DNA of 64,000 nucleotides from Celeribacter arenosi (GTDB taxonomy: Bacteria; Pseudomonadota; Alphaproteobacteria; Rhodobacterales; Rhodobacteraceae). The stretch is from assembly GCF_039539485.1 (NCBI RefSeq), contig NZ_BAABDF010000007.1, positions 992,001 through 1,056,000 of the forward strand, read 5' to 3'. A program made the position numbers and the translations under genes. Positions 9,091 through 18,171 of the stretch are shown here, in pieces. The notes below the pieces were generated by a model. That model saw nothing but the letters and a program-made list of their open reading frames with translations, was not told the DNA's origin and searched no databases. Position 1 is the first letter of the stretch; the number at the start of each line of letters is the position of its first letter.

Positions 9091-9115
9091 GCCCGGCCCC
9101 GAAAACGGGCCGGGC
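9091..9115 (+). terminator. GC-rich hairpin after the oxidoreductase gene
   Basis: GCCCGGCCC (9091-9099) pairs perfectly with GGGCCGGGC (9107-9115) around a 7-base loop. There is no T-run, so it is more likely an attenuator or RNA-stability hairpin than a full terminator. Confidence 0.5.
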
Positions 9116-9144
9116 CTTCGCCACTGATCCAACGGAGACCACCC

Positions 9145-10188
9145 ATGGAAACCTACGTCCCATCCGACACCCGTTACGACAAAATGGTCTACCGCCGCTG
9201 CGGCAAATCGGGGCTCAAACTCCCCGCTGTCTCGCTCGGCCTGTGGCACAACTTCGGCGGCGACACGGCCCATGACACCAAACGCGCGATCCTGCGTCAG
9301 GCCTTTGATCTCGGGATCACCCACTTCGATCTGGCCAATAACTACGGCCCCCCCGCAGGCTCCGCCGAATTCGCTTTCGGCTCGATCCTCAAAGAGGACT
9401 TCCACGGCCTGCGCGATGAAATGGTGATCTCCACCAAAGCCGGCTACCACATGTGGAACGGCCCCTACGGCGAATGGGGCAGCCGCAAATACCTGCTCTC
9501 CTCGCTCGACCAATCGCTCGATCGCATGGGGCTCGACTACGTCGACATCTTCTATTCGCACCGCTTTGACCCCGACACGCCGCTCGAGGAAACCATGGGC
9601 GCGCTCGACACCGCCGTGCGCTCGGGCCGCGCACTCTACGCAGGCATCTCCTCCTATAACGCCGACCGCACCCGCGAAGCCGTCCGCATCCTCAACGATC
9701 TGGGCACGCCCTGCATCATCCACCAGCCGAGCTACAATATGCTCAACCGCTGGGTCGAACGCGACGGCCTCAAAGACACGCTCAAAGAACTCGGTGTCGG
9801 CTCCATCGCCTTCACCCCTCTGGCTCAGGGCATGCTGACCGGCAAATACCTCGGCGGCATCCCAGATGGCTCCCGCGCGACCCAGGGCAAATCGCTCAAC
9901 CCCAATATGCTCTCCGATCACGCGATCAAAAACCTCAACAAACTCAACGAGGTGGCCGAGGCGCGCGGCCAAACGCTCGCCCAGATGGCGATCGCATGGG
10001 TGCTGCGCGGGGAGGGGATCACCACCGCCCTGATCGGGGCCTCCAAACCGTCCCAAGTCGTCGATTGCGTCGGCGCGATCTCCAATCTGGAGTTCACCAA
10101 AGACGAATTGAAACTGATCGACGAATACGCCGACGAAGAGAAAATCAATCTCTGGGCGCAATCGTCCGAAAAGGCAGGCGAGGCCTGA
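9145..10188 (+). CDS. Aldo/keto reductase, YghZ-like (L-glyceraldehyde-3-phosphate reductase group)
   Basis: NADPH-dependent carbonyl reductase of the AKR superfamily, 347 aa. It has the tetrad context DLANNYGPP (Asp and Tyr), ISTKAGYHMW (Lys) and FYSHRFDP (His), and the long form VYRRCGKSGLKLPAVSLGLWHNFG typical of YghZ/AKR14 and the potassium-channel beta-subunit group. A GGAGA site precedes the ATG. In this operon it could reduce aldehydes released in sugar breakdown or reduce a pentose. The specific substrate is inference. Confidence 0.85.
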   Translation: METYVPSDTRYDKMVYRRCGKSGLKLPAVSLGLWHNFGGDTAHDTKRAILRQAFDLGITHFDLANNYGPPAGSAEFAFGSILKEDFHGLRDEMVISTKAGYHMWNGPYGEWGSRKYLLSSLDQSLDRMGLDYVDIFYSHRFDPDTPLEETMGALDTAVRSGRALYAGISSYNADRTREAVRILNDLGTPCIIHQPSYNMLNRWVERDGLKDTLKELGVGSIAFTPLAQGMLTGKYLGGIPDGSRATQGKSLNPNMLSDHAIKNLNKLNEVAEARGQTLAQMAIAWVLRGEGITTALIGASKPSQVVDCVGAISNLEFTKDELKLIDEYADEEKINLWAQSSEKAGEA

Positions 10189-10206
10189 TCACACCACATA
10201 TTCACG

Positions 10207-10234
10207 CCGCGGGGGGCCATGCCTCCCGCGGTTT
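10207..10234 (+). terminator. Terminator-like hairpin before the GH43 gene
   Basis: CCGCGGGGGG (10207-10216) pairs with CCTCCCGCGG (10222-10231) with one wobble and a short loop, followed by TTT. A weak or partial terminator inside the locus. Confidence 0.5.
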
Positions 10235-10310
10235 GACACAACACCGCGCGCGCCTTGCATCGCGCACCGGCGCGACCGCTTGCACACCGCGCCGCTGAGG
10301 AGGAAACACC

Positions 10311-11933
10311 ATGATCCAGAACCCAATCCTGCCGGGCTTTAACGCCGACCCCTCGTTCTGCCGCGTGGGCGATGACTACTACATCGCCACCTCGACCTTC
10401 GAATGGTATCCGGGCGTGCAAATCCACCACTCCCGCGATCTGGTGAACTGGACGCTGGTTTCGCGCCCGCTGAACCGCGAAAGCCTCCTCGACATGCGCG
10501 GCAACCCCGACAGCTGCGGCATCTGGGCACCCTGCCTGTCCCACGACGGCGAAAAATTCTGGCTCGTCTACACCGACGTCAAACGCTTTGTCGGCAAATT
10601 CAAAGACACCCATAACTACATCACCGCCTGTGAGACCATCGACGGCGACTGGTGCGACCCGTGGTATGTGAATTCCTCGGGCTTTGACCCCTCGCTGTTC
10701 CACGACGACGACGGGCGCAAATACTTCATGAACATGCAATGGAACCACCGCGGCGCAGGTACCGGCGGCAACCCCGCCAACTCCTCCTTCGATGGCATCC
10801 TGCTACAGGAATGGTCGCCCGAAATCGGCCTCACCGGCCCTGTGGAAATGGTCTACGAAGGCTCGCCCCTCGGCCTCACCGAAGCGCCCCATATTTTCAA
10901 ACGGGGTGGCTATTACTACATGACCACCGCCGAGGGCGGCACGGGCTATAACCACGCCGTCACGCTGGCGCGCGCCAAAAACATCTGGGGCCCCTATGAG
11001 GATCACCCCGACCTGCACGTGATCTCGACCCAGAACACCCCCGTCACCAAAAGCGCGATCCAGCGCACCGGCCACGGCCAATATGTCGAAACCCCCGATG
11101 GGCAGGTCTATCACACCTTCCTCATGGGCCGCCCGATCCAGAAGGCGGGCGTGGGCCGTTTCTACTGCCCGATGGGGCGTGAAACCGGTATCGAACGCTG
11201 CGTGTGGCGCGATGATTGGCTCTACCTCGAAGAGGGCGGCCCCGATGGAATGGTGCCGCGCGAAACGCTGCCCGGTCTGGCCGATGTCGACCCGACCCCG
11301 CCGCGCGACGTGATCACCGAGTTTGCCGGCACCACCTTGCCGAGCGATTTCCAATGGCTGCGCCACCCCCATCCCGACCGCCTGTTCCGCGTCGACAACG
11401 GGCTGCATATGATCGGGCGCGAAAGCTTCGGGTCGTGGTTCGAAAATGCCCTCGTCGCCCGGCGTCAGGAACATTTCACCTTCACGGTCGAAACCACTCT
11501 CAAAGACTATCAACCCACCACATATCAACAGGCGGCGGGCCTGACCTATTACTACAATACCCACAAATTCTACAAACTCCTCGTCGGCTTTGAACCCGAC
11601 ATCGGGCGCTGCGTGCAGCTGATCTGTTGCCCCGGCGACTGGCAGAACAACGACCTGATCTGGATCGGTGACAAAGTTGCCATTCCCGACGGCCCCGTTG
11701 AGATGCGCGCCGATGTCGACCACGCCGCCGTGCGCTTTTCCTTCCGTCCCGCAGGCGGCGACTGGACGCCAGTCGGCGGCACGCAGGACGCCACGCTGAT
11801 CTCGGACGAGGCGGGCAGGGGCGAACATTGCTCCTTCACCGGCGCCTTCGTGGGCGTCTACGCCATGGACATCACAGGGCAGGGCAAAGAGGCGACATTC
11901 TCCCGCTTTGCCTATCTCCCCAAAGGCGCGTAA
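10311..11933 (+). CDS. Glycoside hydrolase family 43 (beta-xylosidase / arabinofuranosidase)
   Basis: A 540-residue cytoplasmic GH43 enzyme (no signal peptide). It opens NPILPGFNADPSF, with the general base D13, then GFDPSLF with D126 (pKa modulator) and GLTEAPHIF with the acid E191. A five-bladed propeller fills residues 1-310. The C-terminal 220 residues form the beta-sandwich domain (SFGSWFENALVARRQ) seen in XynB-type enzymes of subfamilies 11/12. It should release xylose or arabinose from imported xylo-oligosaccharides, feeding the xyl genes 7 kb downstream. The start follows GAGGAGGAAA. Xylosidase is more likely than pure arabinofuranosidase given the neighbouring xylose operon. Confidence 0.88.
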   Translation: MIQNPILPGFNADPSFCRVGDDYYIATSTFEWYPGVQIHHSRDLVNWTLVSRPLNRESLLDMRGNPDSCGIWAPCLSHDGEKFWLVYTDVKRFVGKFKDTHNYITACETIDGDWCDPWYVNSSGFDPSLFHDDDGRKYFMNMQWNHRGAGTGGNPANSSFDGILLQEWSPEIGLTGPVEMVYEGSPLGLTEAPHIFKRGGYYYMTTAEGGTGYNHAVTLARAKNIWGPYEDHPDLHVISTQNTPVTKSAIQRTGHGQYVETPDGQVYHTFLMGRPIQKAGVGRFYCPMGRETGIERCVWRDDWLYLEEGGPDGMVPRETLPGLADVDPTPPRDVITEFAGTTLPSDFQWLRHPHPDRLFRVDNGLHMIGRESFGSWFENALVARRQEHFTFTVETTLKDYQPTTYQQAAGLTYYYNTHKFYKLLVGFEPDIGRCVQLICCPGDWQNNDLIWIGDKVAIPDGPVEMRADVDHAAVRFSFRPAGGDWTPVGGTQDATLISDEAGRGEHCSFTGAFVGVYAMDITGQGKEATFSRFAYLPKGA

Positions 11934-11961
11934 CCTGCCCGCAAACTCCGAGGGATCACCT

Positions 11962-12807
11962 ATGACCACCTGGACTTCCCGCCTGATGATCTACGACTCC
12001 GAGGAAGGGCGCGCTTTCCCCGTGCTCGAAACCGAAGACCATATCGAGGCCCCGAACTGGACGCCTGACGGCGAGGCGCTGATCGTCAACGGCGACGGGC
12101 GGCTCTACTGGGTCGACCTGAATGAGCCCGATCTGGCCGAAATCGACACCGGCATGCTGATCAAACTCAACAACGACCACGGCATCTCCCCCGATGGGTC
12201 AACGCTGGCGCTCTCGGACCACACACTCGGGGGCGGCTCGGTGATCTGGACCCTCGATCTGGACGCGGAAGAGGCCGATCCGGTTCGCATCACCCCCAAC
12301 TCCCCCTCATGGTGGCACGGCTGGTCGCCCGATGGCAAAACGCTCGCCTATACGGCGGTGCGCGACGAGGTTTTCGGCATCTACACCATTCCCGTCACAG
12401 GCGGCCCCGAAACCTGCCTGATCGGCGGTCCCCACCACTATGACGGCCCCGATTACACCCCCGACGGGCAATGGGTCTGGTTCAACTCCGAACGCTCCGG
12501 CAACGGCACTTCCGACCTGTGGCGCGTGCGCGTGGACGGCACCGATCCCCAACAAATGACCGACGATGACCGCGTGAACTGGTTCCCGCACCCCTCGCCG
12601 GATGGCACGAAAATCGTCTACCTCGCCTATCCGAACGGCACCACGGGCCACCCCGGCGACCTCGACGTGGAACTGCGCCTGCTCGCCCCCGAAGGCGGCA
12701 AACCCGAAACCCTCGTGAAACTTTTCGGCGGCCAAGGGACGATCAACGTCCCCTCATGGTCGCCCGACAGCGTGGCCTTTGCCTATGTGGAATATGCGCG
12801 CAAATAA
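11962..12807 (+). CDS. TolB-like WD40/PD40 beta-propeller protein
   Basis: 281 aa built of repeated PD40 blades; the repeats GISPDGSTLALSD, GWSPDGKTLAYTA, DYTPDGQWVWFNS and HPSPDGTKIVYLA are easily seen every 40-50 residues. Start 11962 is set by GAGGGAT upstream and gives MTTWTSRLMIYD. There is no signal peptide, unlike TolB itself, so it is probably cytoplasmic. Similar propellers occur in carbohydrate operons, where some act as oligogalacturonide-lyase-like or unknown enzymes. No catalytic motif is recognisable, so no reaction is assigned. Its end overlaps the next gene. Confidence 0.75.
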   Translation: MTTWTSRLMIYDSEEGRAFPVLETEDHIEAPNWTPDGEALIVNGDGRLYWVDLNEPDLAEIDTGMLIKLNNDHGISPDGSTLALSDHTLGGGSVIWTLDLDAEEADPVRITPNSPSWWHGWSPDGKTLAYTAVRDEVFGIYTIPVTGGPETCLIGGPHHYDGPDYTPDGQWVWFNSERSGNGTSDLWRVRVDGTDPQQMTDDDRVNWFPHPSPDGTKIVYLAYPNGTTGHPGDLDVELRLLAPEGGKPETLVKLFGGQGTINVPSWSPDSVAFAYVEYARK

Positions 12808-14125
12808 CCGCCCCGCCGCGGCCCTCGCCATCGCGGCGCTCACCATGGCGACTCTGCACACCGGCGCTCTGGCCGCAGAGCCGCTTCCCGCGCCCCTCAC
12901 AGACGCCGACTACATGGCCGTGGACCCCGCAGAGGCGGCGCTTGGCCAGCTTCTGTTCTACGATCCGGTGCTCTCGGGCAATGACAACATCGCCTGCTCG
13001 ACCTGCCACCACCCCCGCCTTGGCACCTCCGATGGTCTCCCGCTCGGCCTCGGGGAGGGCGGCATCGGTCTGGGCCCGGACCGCGTTGTGGACCCCGAAA
13101 ACATCCCCGAGGACCGCGTGCCGCGCAACGCGCCCGCGCTCTATAACCTCGGCGCGCTCGAGTACCGCTCCATGTTCCACGACGGGCGCGTGGAAACCCG
13201 CGCAGACGGCACCCTGCGCGTGCCCATCGAGGATCCGTTTTTCTCCCGCGTCAGCGGCATCCTCGCCACCCAATCCGCCTTTCCCGTCCTCTCGGCGGAT
13301 GAAATGGCAGGGCAGGTGAGCGAAAATGACCTCTCCAAAACCGTGCGAAAGGGCCGCTTTTCCGGCGCGGATGGCGCATGGGAACTGATCGCCGCCGACA
13401 TCGCCGCGATCCCCGAATACCGCGAAAAATTCGCCGCCACATATCCCGAGATCGCCGCAGGCGCCCCGATCACCTTCGTGGAAATCTCCAACGCCATCGC
13501 CGCCTTCATGGCCTTTGAATTCCGCGCCGATAACAGCGCCTTTGACCGTGCCCTGCGGGGTCAATCCCCCCTCGACCCACTGGCCCAAACCGGCGCAGAG
13601 CTGTTCTACGGCGATGCCGGATGCAGCGCCTGCCACACTGGCGCGCTGCAAACCGACCACGGCTTTCACGCCATGGGCCAACCCCAATTCGGCCCCGGAA
13701 AAACGCTCCCCTTCGAGGCCGGCACCCGCGACGAAGGCCGCTTTCTCGTCACCGGCAAAACTTCCGACCTCTACGCCTTTCGCACGCCCTCGCTGCGCAA
13801 CGTGACCCTGACCGCGCCCTATGGGCACACCGGTGCCTACGCCGATCTGCGCGCCTTTGTGGTCGCCCACCTCGCACCGCGCGCCGCGTTCAAATCATGG
13901 ACGCCCGACATGGTAACGCTGCCCGATCTTGAGGTAAGCGATTGGGAAACATGGGAAAACCCGCGCACACGCGCAGAGATCGCCGCCGCCATCAAGGTGC
14001 CCGACCGCACATTGCCCGACGATCAGATCGACGCGCTCATGGCCTTCCTGAGCGCCTTGGAGGATGACCCAGCCCGCCTCGGCATCCCCGAGGCGGTCCC
14101 CTCCGGCCTGTTGTTCGAAAAATAG
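12794..14125 (+). CDS. Di-heme cytochrome c peroxidase family protein (MauG/CcpA type)
   Basis: A secreted 443-residue di-heme protein. The start at 12794 gives a signal peptide (MRANNRPAAALAIAALTM..., cleavage after ALA); 12785 is an alternative ATG. Heme sites are CSTCH (C68, C71, H72) and CSACH (C277, C280, H281), spaced as in bacterial cytochrome c peroxidases and MauG. The C-terminal KTSDLYAFRTPSLRNVTLTAPYGHTGAY segment is the family's conserved second-domain motif. It would reduce peroxide or oxidise a partner in the periplasm. It starts inside the propeller gene, so it is co-translated with the glycan locus, an uncommon place for this family. Confidence 0.87.
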   Translation: MRANNRPAAALAIAALTMATLHTGALAAEPLPAPLTDADYMAVDPAEAALGQLLFYDPVLSGNDNIACSTCHHPRLGTSDGLPLGLGEGGIGLGPDRVVDPENIPEDRVPRNAPALYNLGALEYRSMFHDGRVETRADGTLRVPIEDPFFSRVSGILATQSAFPVLSADEMAGQVSENDLSKTVRKGRFSGADGAWELIAADIAAIPEYREKFAATYPEIAAGAPITFVEISNAIAAFMAFEFRADNSAFDRALRGQSPLDPLAQTGAELFYGDAGCSACHTGALQTDHGFHAMGQPQFGPGKTLPFEAGTRDEGRFLVTGKTSDLYAFRTPSLRNVTLTAPYGHTGAYADLRAFVVAHLAPRAAFKSWTPDMVTLPDLEVSDWETWENPRTRAEIAAAIKVPDRTLPDDQIDALMAFLSALEDDPARLGIPEAVPSGLLFEK

Positions 14126-14129
14126 CGCC

Positions 14130-14162
14130 TAGCGCGACGTTAGCGCGACGTTAGCGCGACGT
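14130..14162. repeat. Three perfect tandem copies of an 11-mer
   Basis: TAGCGCGACGT occurs three times back to back (14130-14140, 14141-14151, 14152-14162) between the convergent peroxidase and FG-GAP genes. The last copy covers the final codons and stop (TAA) of the minus-strand gene. Because each unit restores the same stop on the minus strand, copy-number changes would not alter that protein. Confidence 0.9.
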
Positions 14163-15641
14163 GGCCCGCTCGACCCACGGCCCCTGCGTCCCGTCCGGCG
14201 TGGTCATGCGCACCCGCACCACCTCGCTCTCGCCGACGCCGAAATGCAACGGCACCGCCTTGCCCGACACATGCCCACCGCCCACGGTGACCTCCTGCAT
14301 CTGCACCACGCCACCGCTTTCCACCTCGACCCGCGTGCCCACACCACCGCGCCCATAGGGCACCGCGACCTCGATCCACCGCCCCGACCCGACACTCACA
14401 TTGCGCCAGACCTGCAAAGGCCCGCGCCGGTTCACCACCACCAGATCGAGCTTCCCGTCGGCGTTGAAATCCACCACCCCCGCACCGCGCGATTTCTCCA
14501 AAGACGCCACACCGGCGGCCACCGACACCTCTTCAAACGTGCCATCGCCGCGCTGGCGCAGCAAGTTGTTGGGGTCGCGCGCCGCATTGGACGGCATCTG
14601 TTCGACATTGCCCTTGGCGATGAACAAATCGACCAACCCGTCATTGTCCACATCGCCCCATTCCGCATGCCACCCCGTGGTCGCACGCCCGTCATCGCCC
14701 ACATGGGGGCGATGGGCATAGGTGCCGGTCTCATAGGGCGCGGCCACATACCCGCCCGCGGGCGTGGCAAACTGCAACAGCTGATCGCCCATGGAGGTCA
14801 GCATCACATCGGGCAACTGGTCGCCATTCACATCCCGCTCGGCAATTCCCATGCCCCAGAGCGATACTTTCTCCCAACCATCGCTGTCGCCCAGAAACCG
14901 GTTCTCGCGCAGATCGTAAAGCTGCTCGTAGCCGCCTTTGACATAGTAGTGGCGGTCGTTGGAAATACGCAGCATCACACGATCCCGCGCGCCCTTGGAC
15001 ATCAGCGCCGAAAGCGCGCAAAACCCCGGCTCCAATACCGTCTTCTCCCAGCCGCCCGCCACGGGGCGGTGCAATTCATTGGCATCACAGGCCTCGAACG
15101 GCCCCTCGGGATCCTCGCGGTTCACATAATTGCCCACGAAAAACGTCGCCCGATCCGCGCCATCCTCCCATGTGGCAGTAAACGACGTGCTCCACCGGTC
15201 ACCGCCCTCAAATCCCCACGCCTGCGTCGCATCCTCAAAGGCACAGCCCCCCAATCCGCGCAGCAGCCGATTTTCCCCGACCCGCATCACCGCAAGGTCG
15301 AGAACCCCGTCGCCATCAATGTCCAATGGATAGGCCCCCGTCACCTCGACGATCTCGTCAATCGCAACGGCCTCAAACGCGATGGCCCCGCCGCGCGCAG
15401 AGCGGTTCACCATCAGGCTCGCAGGGCGCGACCCGCCGGCGGCAAAGAGATCGGGTAATTCATCACCGTTGCAGTCAAACACCGCCACGCCGCCGCCCAC
15501 GAAATGCTCCCAGCCGCCGGTGTAGCGATGCGCAGGCACCACCACCTCTTCAAACCGGATGTCACCGGCGCAAACGGGCAGGGCGCATAGCCCGACCCCT
15601 GCGCCAATCACCGCCCGCCGCACCCCAATAACCGCCCTCAT
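14151..15641 (-). CDS. FG-GAP repeat / ASPIC-UnbV (CRTAC1-like) secreted protein
   Basis: 496 aa with repeated calcium-binding FG-GAP blades: DCNGDELPDLF, DIDGDGVLDLA, DVNGDQLPDVM, DVDNDGLVDLF and DFNADGKLDLV. An ASPIC/UnbV domain covers the last 90 residues (GRGGVGTRVEVESGG). The start at 15641 overlaps the ROK stop in an ATGA and gives a signal peptide (MRAVIGVRRAVIGAG... to CAG), so the product is exported. The propeller probably binds carbohydrate or protein at the cell surface. Coupling to a xylose-type regulator is unusual and suggests a role in sensing or binding glycan outside. Function unproven. Confidence 0.8.
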   Translation of the reverse strand: MRAVIGVRRAVIGAGVGLCALPVCAGDIRFEEVVVPAHRYTGGWEHFVGGGVAVFDCNGDELPDLFAAGGSRPASLMVNRSARGGAIAFEAVAIDEIVEVTGAYPLDIDGDGVLDLAVMRVGENRLLRGLGGCAFEDATQAWGFEGGDRWSTSFTATWEDGADRATFFVGNYVNREDPEGPFEACDANELHRPVAGGWEKTVLEPGFCALSALMSKGARDRVMLRISNDRHYYVKGGYEQLYDLRENRFLGDSDGWEKVSLWGMGIAERDVNGDQLPDVMLTSMGDQLLQFATPAGGYVAAPYETGTYAHRPHVGDDGRATTGWHAEWGDVDNDGLVDLFIAKGNVEQMPSNAARDPNNLLRQRGDGTFEEVSVAAGVASLEKSRGAGVVDFNADGKLDLVVVNRRGPLQVWRNVSVGSGRWIEVAVPYGRGGVGTRVEVESGGVVQMQEVTVGGGHVSGKAVPLHFGVGESEVVRVRMTTPDGTQGPWVERATSR

Positions 15642-16894
15642 CCCAGACGCATCTCCGTCGCATGATCGAGCGCCAAGGCCCCCGCACCCTGCGCCCAGAT
15701 CAAGTCCCCCCACGCATGGATTTCCACCGGCGTCGCAGGCCGCCCGGGACGGCGCGTCATCTCGCGCATCTCGGCGAGAACCTCCTCGGCATAGAGATAG
15801 TCATAGCGCATCCGCTCTCCCGACAGAAAAATCAGCGTCGGGTCGAACAAAGTGACCACATTGGCCAATCCGGCCGCCAGATAACGCCCCGCGCGCGCGA
15901 AAATCGCCTTGGCCGCGTCATTGCCATCCTTGGCCTGCGCAAAAAGCGCCTCCATCATATCGCCCTGCGACTCGCCACCGGTGGACAGCGACAGCGCGGT
16001 ATGCGCCTCGCGCACCAAAGCGTAATCGGCCACATAGGCCTCCAGACACCCGCGCTGCCCGCAGCGGCACAGCGCCCCGTCGAGCTGGATCTTCGTATGC
16101 CCGATCTCCATCCCGTGACCCAACCCGCCGCGCTGCAACCGGTGGTCGTTGACCAACCCCATGCCCACGCCATGCTCGATCGAGACCACCGCAAAGTTGT
16201 CGAGCCCACGCCCCGCGCCAAACCACAACTCGGCCAGCGCGAGCAGGTTGGCATCGTTATCAATGCGCACCGGACATCCGATCCGCTCGACCAACAGATC
16301 ACGCAGCGCCACATGGCTCTCGGCCATGCAGGGGCACCAGATCACATAGCCCGCCTCGAAATCGACCATGCCCGGAATACCCGCCGCAACCGCCATGAGG
16401 TTTTCACGCGCCACGCCCGCCTCCGCCAAAGCGTCTTTGACCAAGGCTTCAATCTCGACAAGGATCTCCTCGGTGCTGCGCAGACCACTGGGCGGATGGA
16501 TCGTCGCCGACCCCAACCGGTTGCCCGCCATATCGAGCACCAGCGCCGAGTTCGCACGATCCGAAATCTTGATGCCGATCACCACGCCGGACCCCGGACG
16601 CACACGCAAGCCCACAGGGGGACGCCCGCGCGCCGGATCGCCTTCGCGCCGACCCAACTCGGTCTCCTCGATCAACCCCTCGCCAATCAGATCGGCCGAT
16701 AGCTGCGTCACCGTGGCAGGCGACACCGACAGGGCGCGCGCAATATCCACCCGCGCAATCGACCCCGCCGCGCGCACACTCTCGAACAACCGCTGCCGCA
16801 AAGGCACCGCCGTCAGATCACGCACAACAGGAAGAGGGCCACAGCCGGACACCGGCATCTGCACTTTCGCGGGATTATCGTCTGTAAGTGTCAT
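15638..16894 (-). CDS. ROK family transcriptional regulator (XylR/NagC type)
   Basis: Sugar-responsive repressor, 418 aa. The N-terminal winged helix (about residues 30-85, RQRLFESVRAAGSIARVDIARALSV region) is followed by a ROK sugar-kinase fold. The zinc motif is CRCGQRGCLEAYV, with the preceding EIGHTKIQ histidine. The gene is divergent from xylF across 248 bases, so regulation of xylFHG-xylBA by xylose (or glucose) is the natural prediction. An AGGT...ACCT inverted pair around 16897-16915 overlaps the likely promoter. The phosphate-binding/ATP motif expected of active ROK kinases is not convincing, in keeping with a regulator. Confidence 0.88.
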   Translation of the reverse strand: MTLTDDNPAKVQMPVSGCGPLPVVRDLTAVPLRQRLFESVRAAGSIARVDIARALSVSPATVTQLSADLIGEGLIEETELGRREGDPARGRPPVGLRVRPGSGVVIGIKISDRANSALVLDMAGNRLGSATIHPPSGLRSTEEILVEIEALVKDALAEAGVARENLMAVAAGIPGMVDFEAGYVIWCPCMAESHVALRDLLVERIGCPVRIDNDANLLALAELWFGAGRGLDNFAVVSIEHGVGMGLVNDHRLQRGGLGHGMEIGHTKIQLDGALCRCGQRGCLEAYVADYALVREAHTALSLSTGGESQGDMMEALFAQAKDGNDAAKAIFARAGRYLAAGLANVVTLFDPTLIFLSGERMRYDYLYAEEVLAEMREMTRRPGRPATPVEIHAWGDLIWAQGAGALALDHATEMRLG

Positions 16895-17142
16895 CAGGTA
16901 AAATTCACTGACCTAATTAAATTGTGCACGTGCAGCATGGTAAATCACGCAAGTGGGCCATTTTAGACACGTCTTACCCCCGATGCCTACCAATTTTTGG
17001 GCGCAAATGGGAAAGTTTTATTTTGACACGAAAATTATATCTGCGAAACTGCCTTCCGCCGACGTTGAGTCGGTTCCGCCATCCGATCAACAACGCTCCG
17101 TCGCGGAGCAGGGGAGCGGCGGATCAATTTGGGAGGAATAAA

Positions 17143-18171
17143 ATGCGTAAATCCATGCTGATGGCCGCCACCATTGTGGCAGCCGGCTTTGTCACATCCG
17201 CTATGGCACAGGACCTCACGGTCGGCGTGTCCTGGTCCAACTTCCAGGAAGAGCGTTGGAAAACAGACGAAGCTGCGATCAAGTCGGCGCTGGACGCTGC
17301 AGGCGCAACCTACGTGTCCGCCGACGCCCAGTCGTCTTCTGCCAAGCAGCTCAGCGACATCGAAAACCTGATCGCACAGGGCGTTGACGCGCTCATCGTG
17401 CTCGGTCAGGACACCCAGGCCGTGATCCCCGCCGTTCAGGCCGCCGTTGACGAAGACATCCCCGTCGTCGCCTACGACCGTCTGATCGAAGACGCGCGCG
17501 CCTTCTACCTGACTTTCGACAACGTCGAGGTTGGCCGTATGCAGGCCCGCGCCGTTCTCGAAGCCGCCCCCTCGGGCCGCTACGTCATGATCAAAGGCTC
17601 CCCGACCGATCCCAACGCAGACTTCCTGCGCGGCGGTCAGCAAGAAGTGCTGCAATCGGCGATTGACGCCGGCGACATCACCATCGTGGGCGAAGCCTAC
17701 ACCGATGGCTGGTTGCCTGCGAACGCGCAGCGCAACATGGAGCAGATCCTGACAGAAACCTCCAACGGCGTTGACGCTGTTGTGGCTTCCAACGACGGCA
17801 CCGCAGGCGGTGTTGTTGCGGCTCTCACCGCACAGGGCATGCAGGGCATCCCCGTCTCCGGTCAGGACGGCGACCACGCCGCTCTCAACCGTGTCGCTGC
17901 CGGCACACAGACCGTTTCGGTTTGGAAAGACGCCCGTGAACTCGGCAAGGCAGCCGGCGAAATCGCCGTCGCTCTCGCGGGCGGCACGGCACCTGAAGAC
18001 GTCGCAAACGCGGTGAAATTCACCACACCCGGTGGCAACGAGATGAACGCCGTGTTCCTCGCCCCCGTGCCGGTGACTGCCGCGAACCTGTCCGCCGTCG
18101 TCGACGCCGGCTGGATCTCCCAGGAAGCGCTTTGCCAAGGCGTGGAAAACGGTCCGGCTCCCTGTAACTGA
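17143..18171 (+). CDS. xylF: D-xylose ABC transporter substrate-binding protein XylF
   Basis: 342-residue periplasmic sugar-binding protein. The start at 17143 is fixed by GGGAGGAAT ten bases upstream. Residues 1-23 are a signal peptide ending AMAQ. The mature protein (DLTVGVSWSNFQEERW) and segments such as DALIVLGQDTQAV and VVAYDRLIEDA match XylF of CUT2 transporters. It is the first gene of the xylose operon, divergent from the ROK regulator, and is separated from xylH by 185 bases with two hairpins, again suggesting excess binding protein over permease. Confidence 0.92.
   Translation: MRKSMLMAATIVAAGFVTSAMAQDLTVGVSWSNFQEERWKTDEAAIKSALDAAGATYVSADAQSSSAKQLSDIENLIAQGVDALIVLGQDTQAVIPAVQAAVDEDIPVVAYDRLIEDARAFYLTFDNVEVGRMQARAVLEAAPSGRYVMIKGSPTDPNADFLRGGQQEVLQSAIDAGDITIVGEAYTDGWLPANAQRNMEQILTETSNGVDAVVASNDGTAGGVVAALTAQGMQGIPVSGQDGDHAALNRVAAGTQTVSVWKDARELGKAAGEIAVALAGGTAPEDVANAVKFTTPGGNEMNAVFLAPVPVTAANLSAVVDAGWISQEALCQGVENGPAPCN

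Noticed and set aside
14130..14162. Tandem repeats as a CRISPR array
   Set aside because: Units are 11 bases with no spacers and no cas genes nearby.
14244..15458. Plus-strand frame of 404 codons opposite the FG-GAP gene
   Set aside because: Very rich in Arg, His and Pro, no recognisable motif, while the minus strand shows repeated calcium-binding blades.
15662..16702. Plus-strand frame opposite the ROK regulator
   Set aside because: Antisense shadow; the minus strand has the zinc motif and winged helix of a ROK protein.
17023..17028. TTGACA as the xylF -35 box
   Set aside because: No acceptable -10 hexamer lies 16-18 bases downstream, so it is not listed as a promoter.
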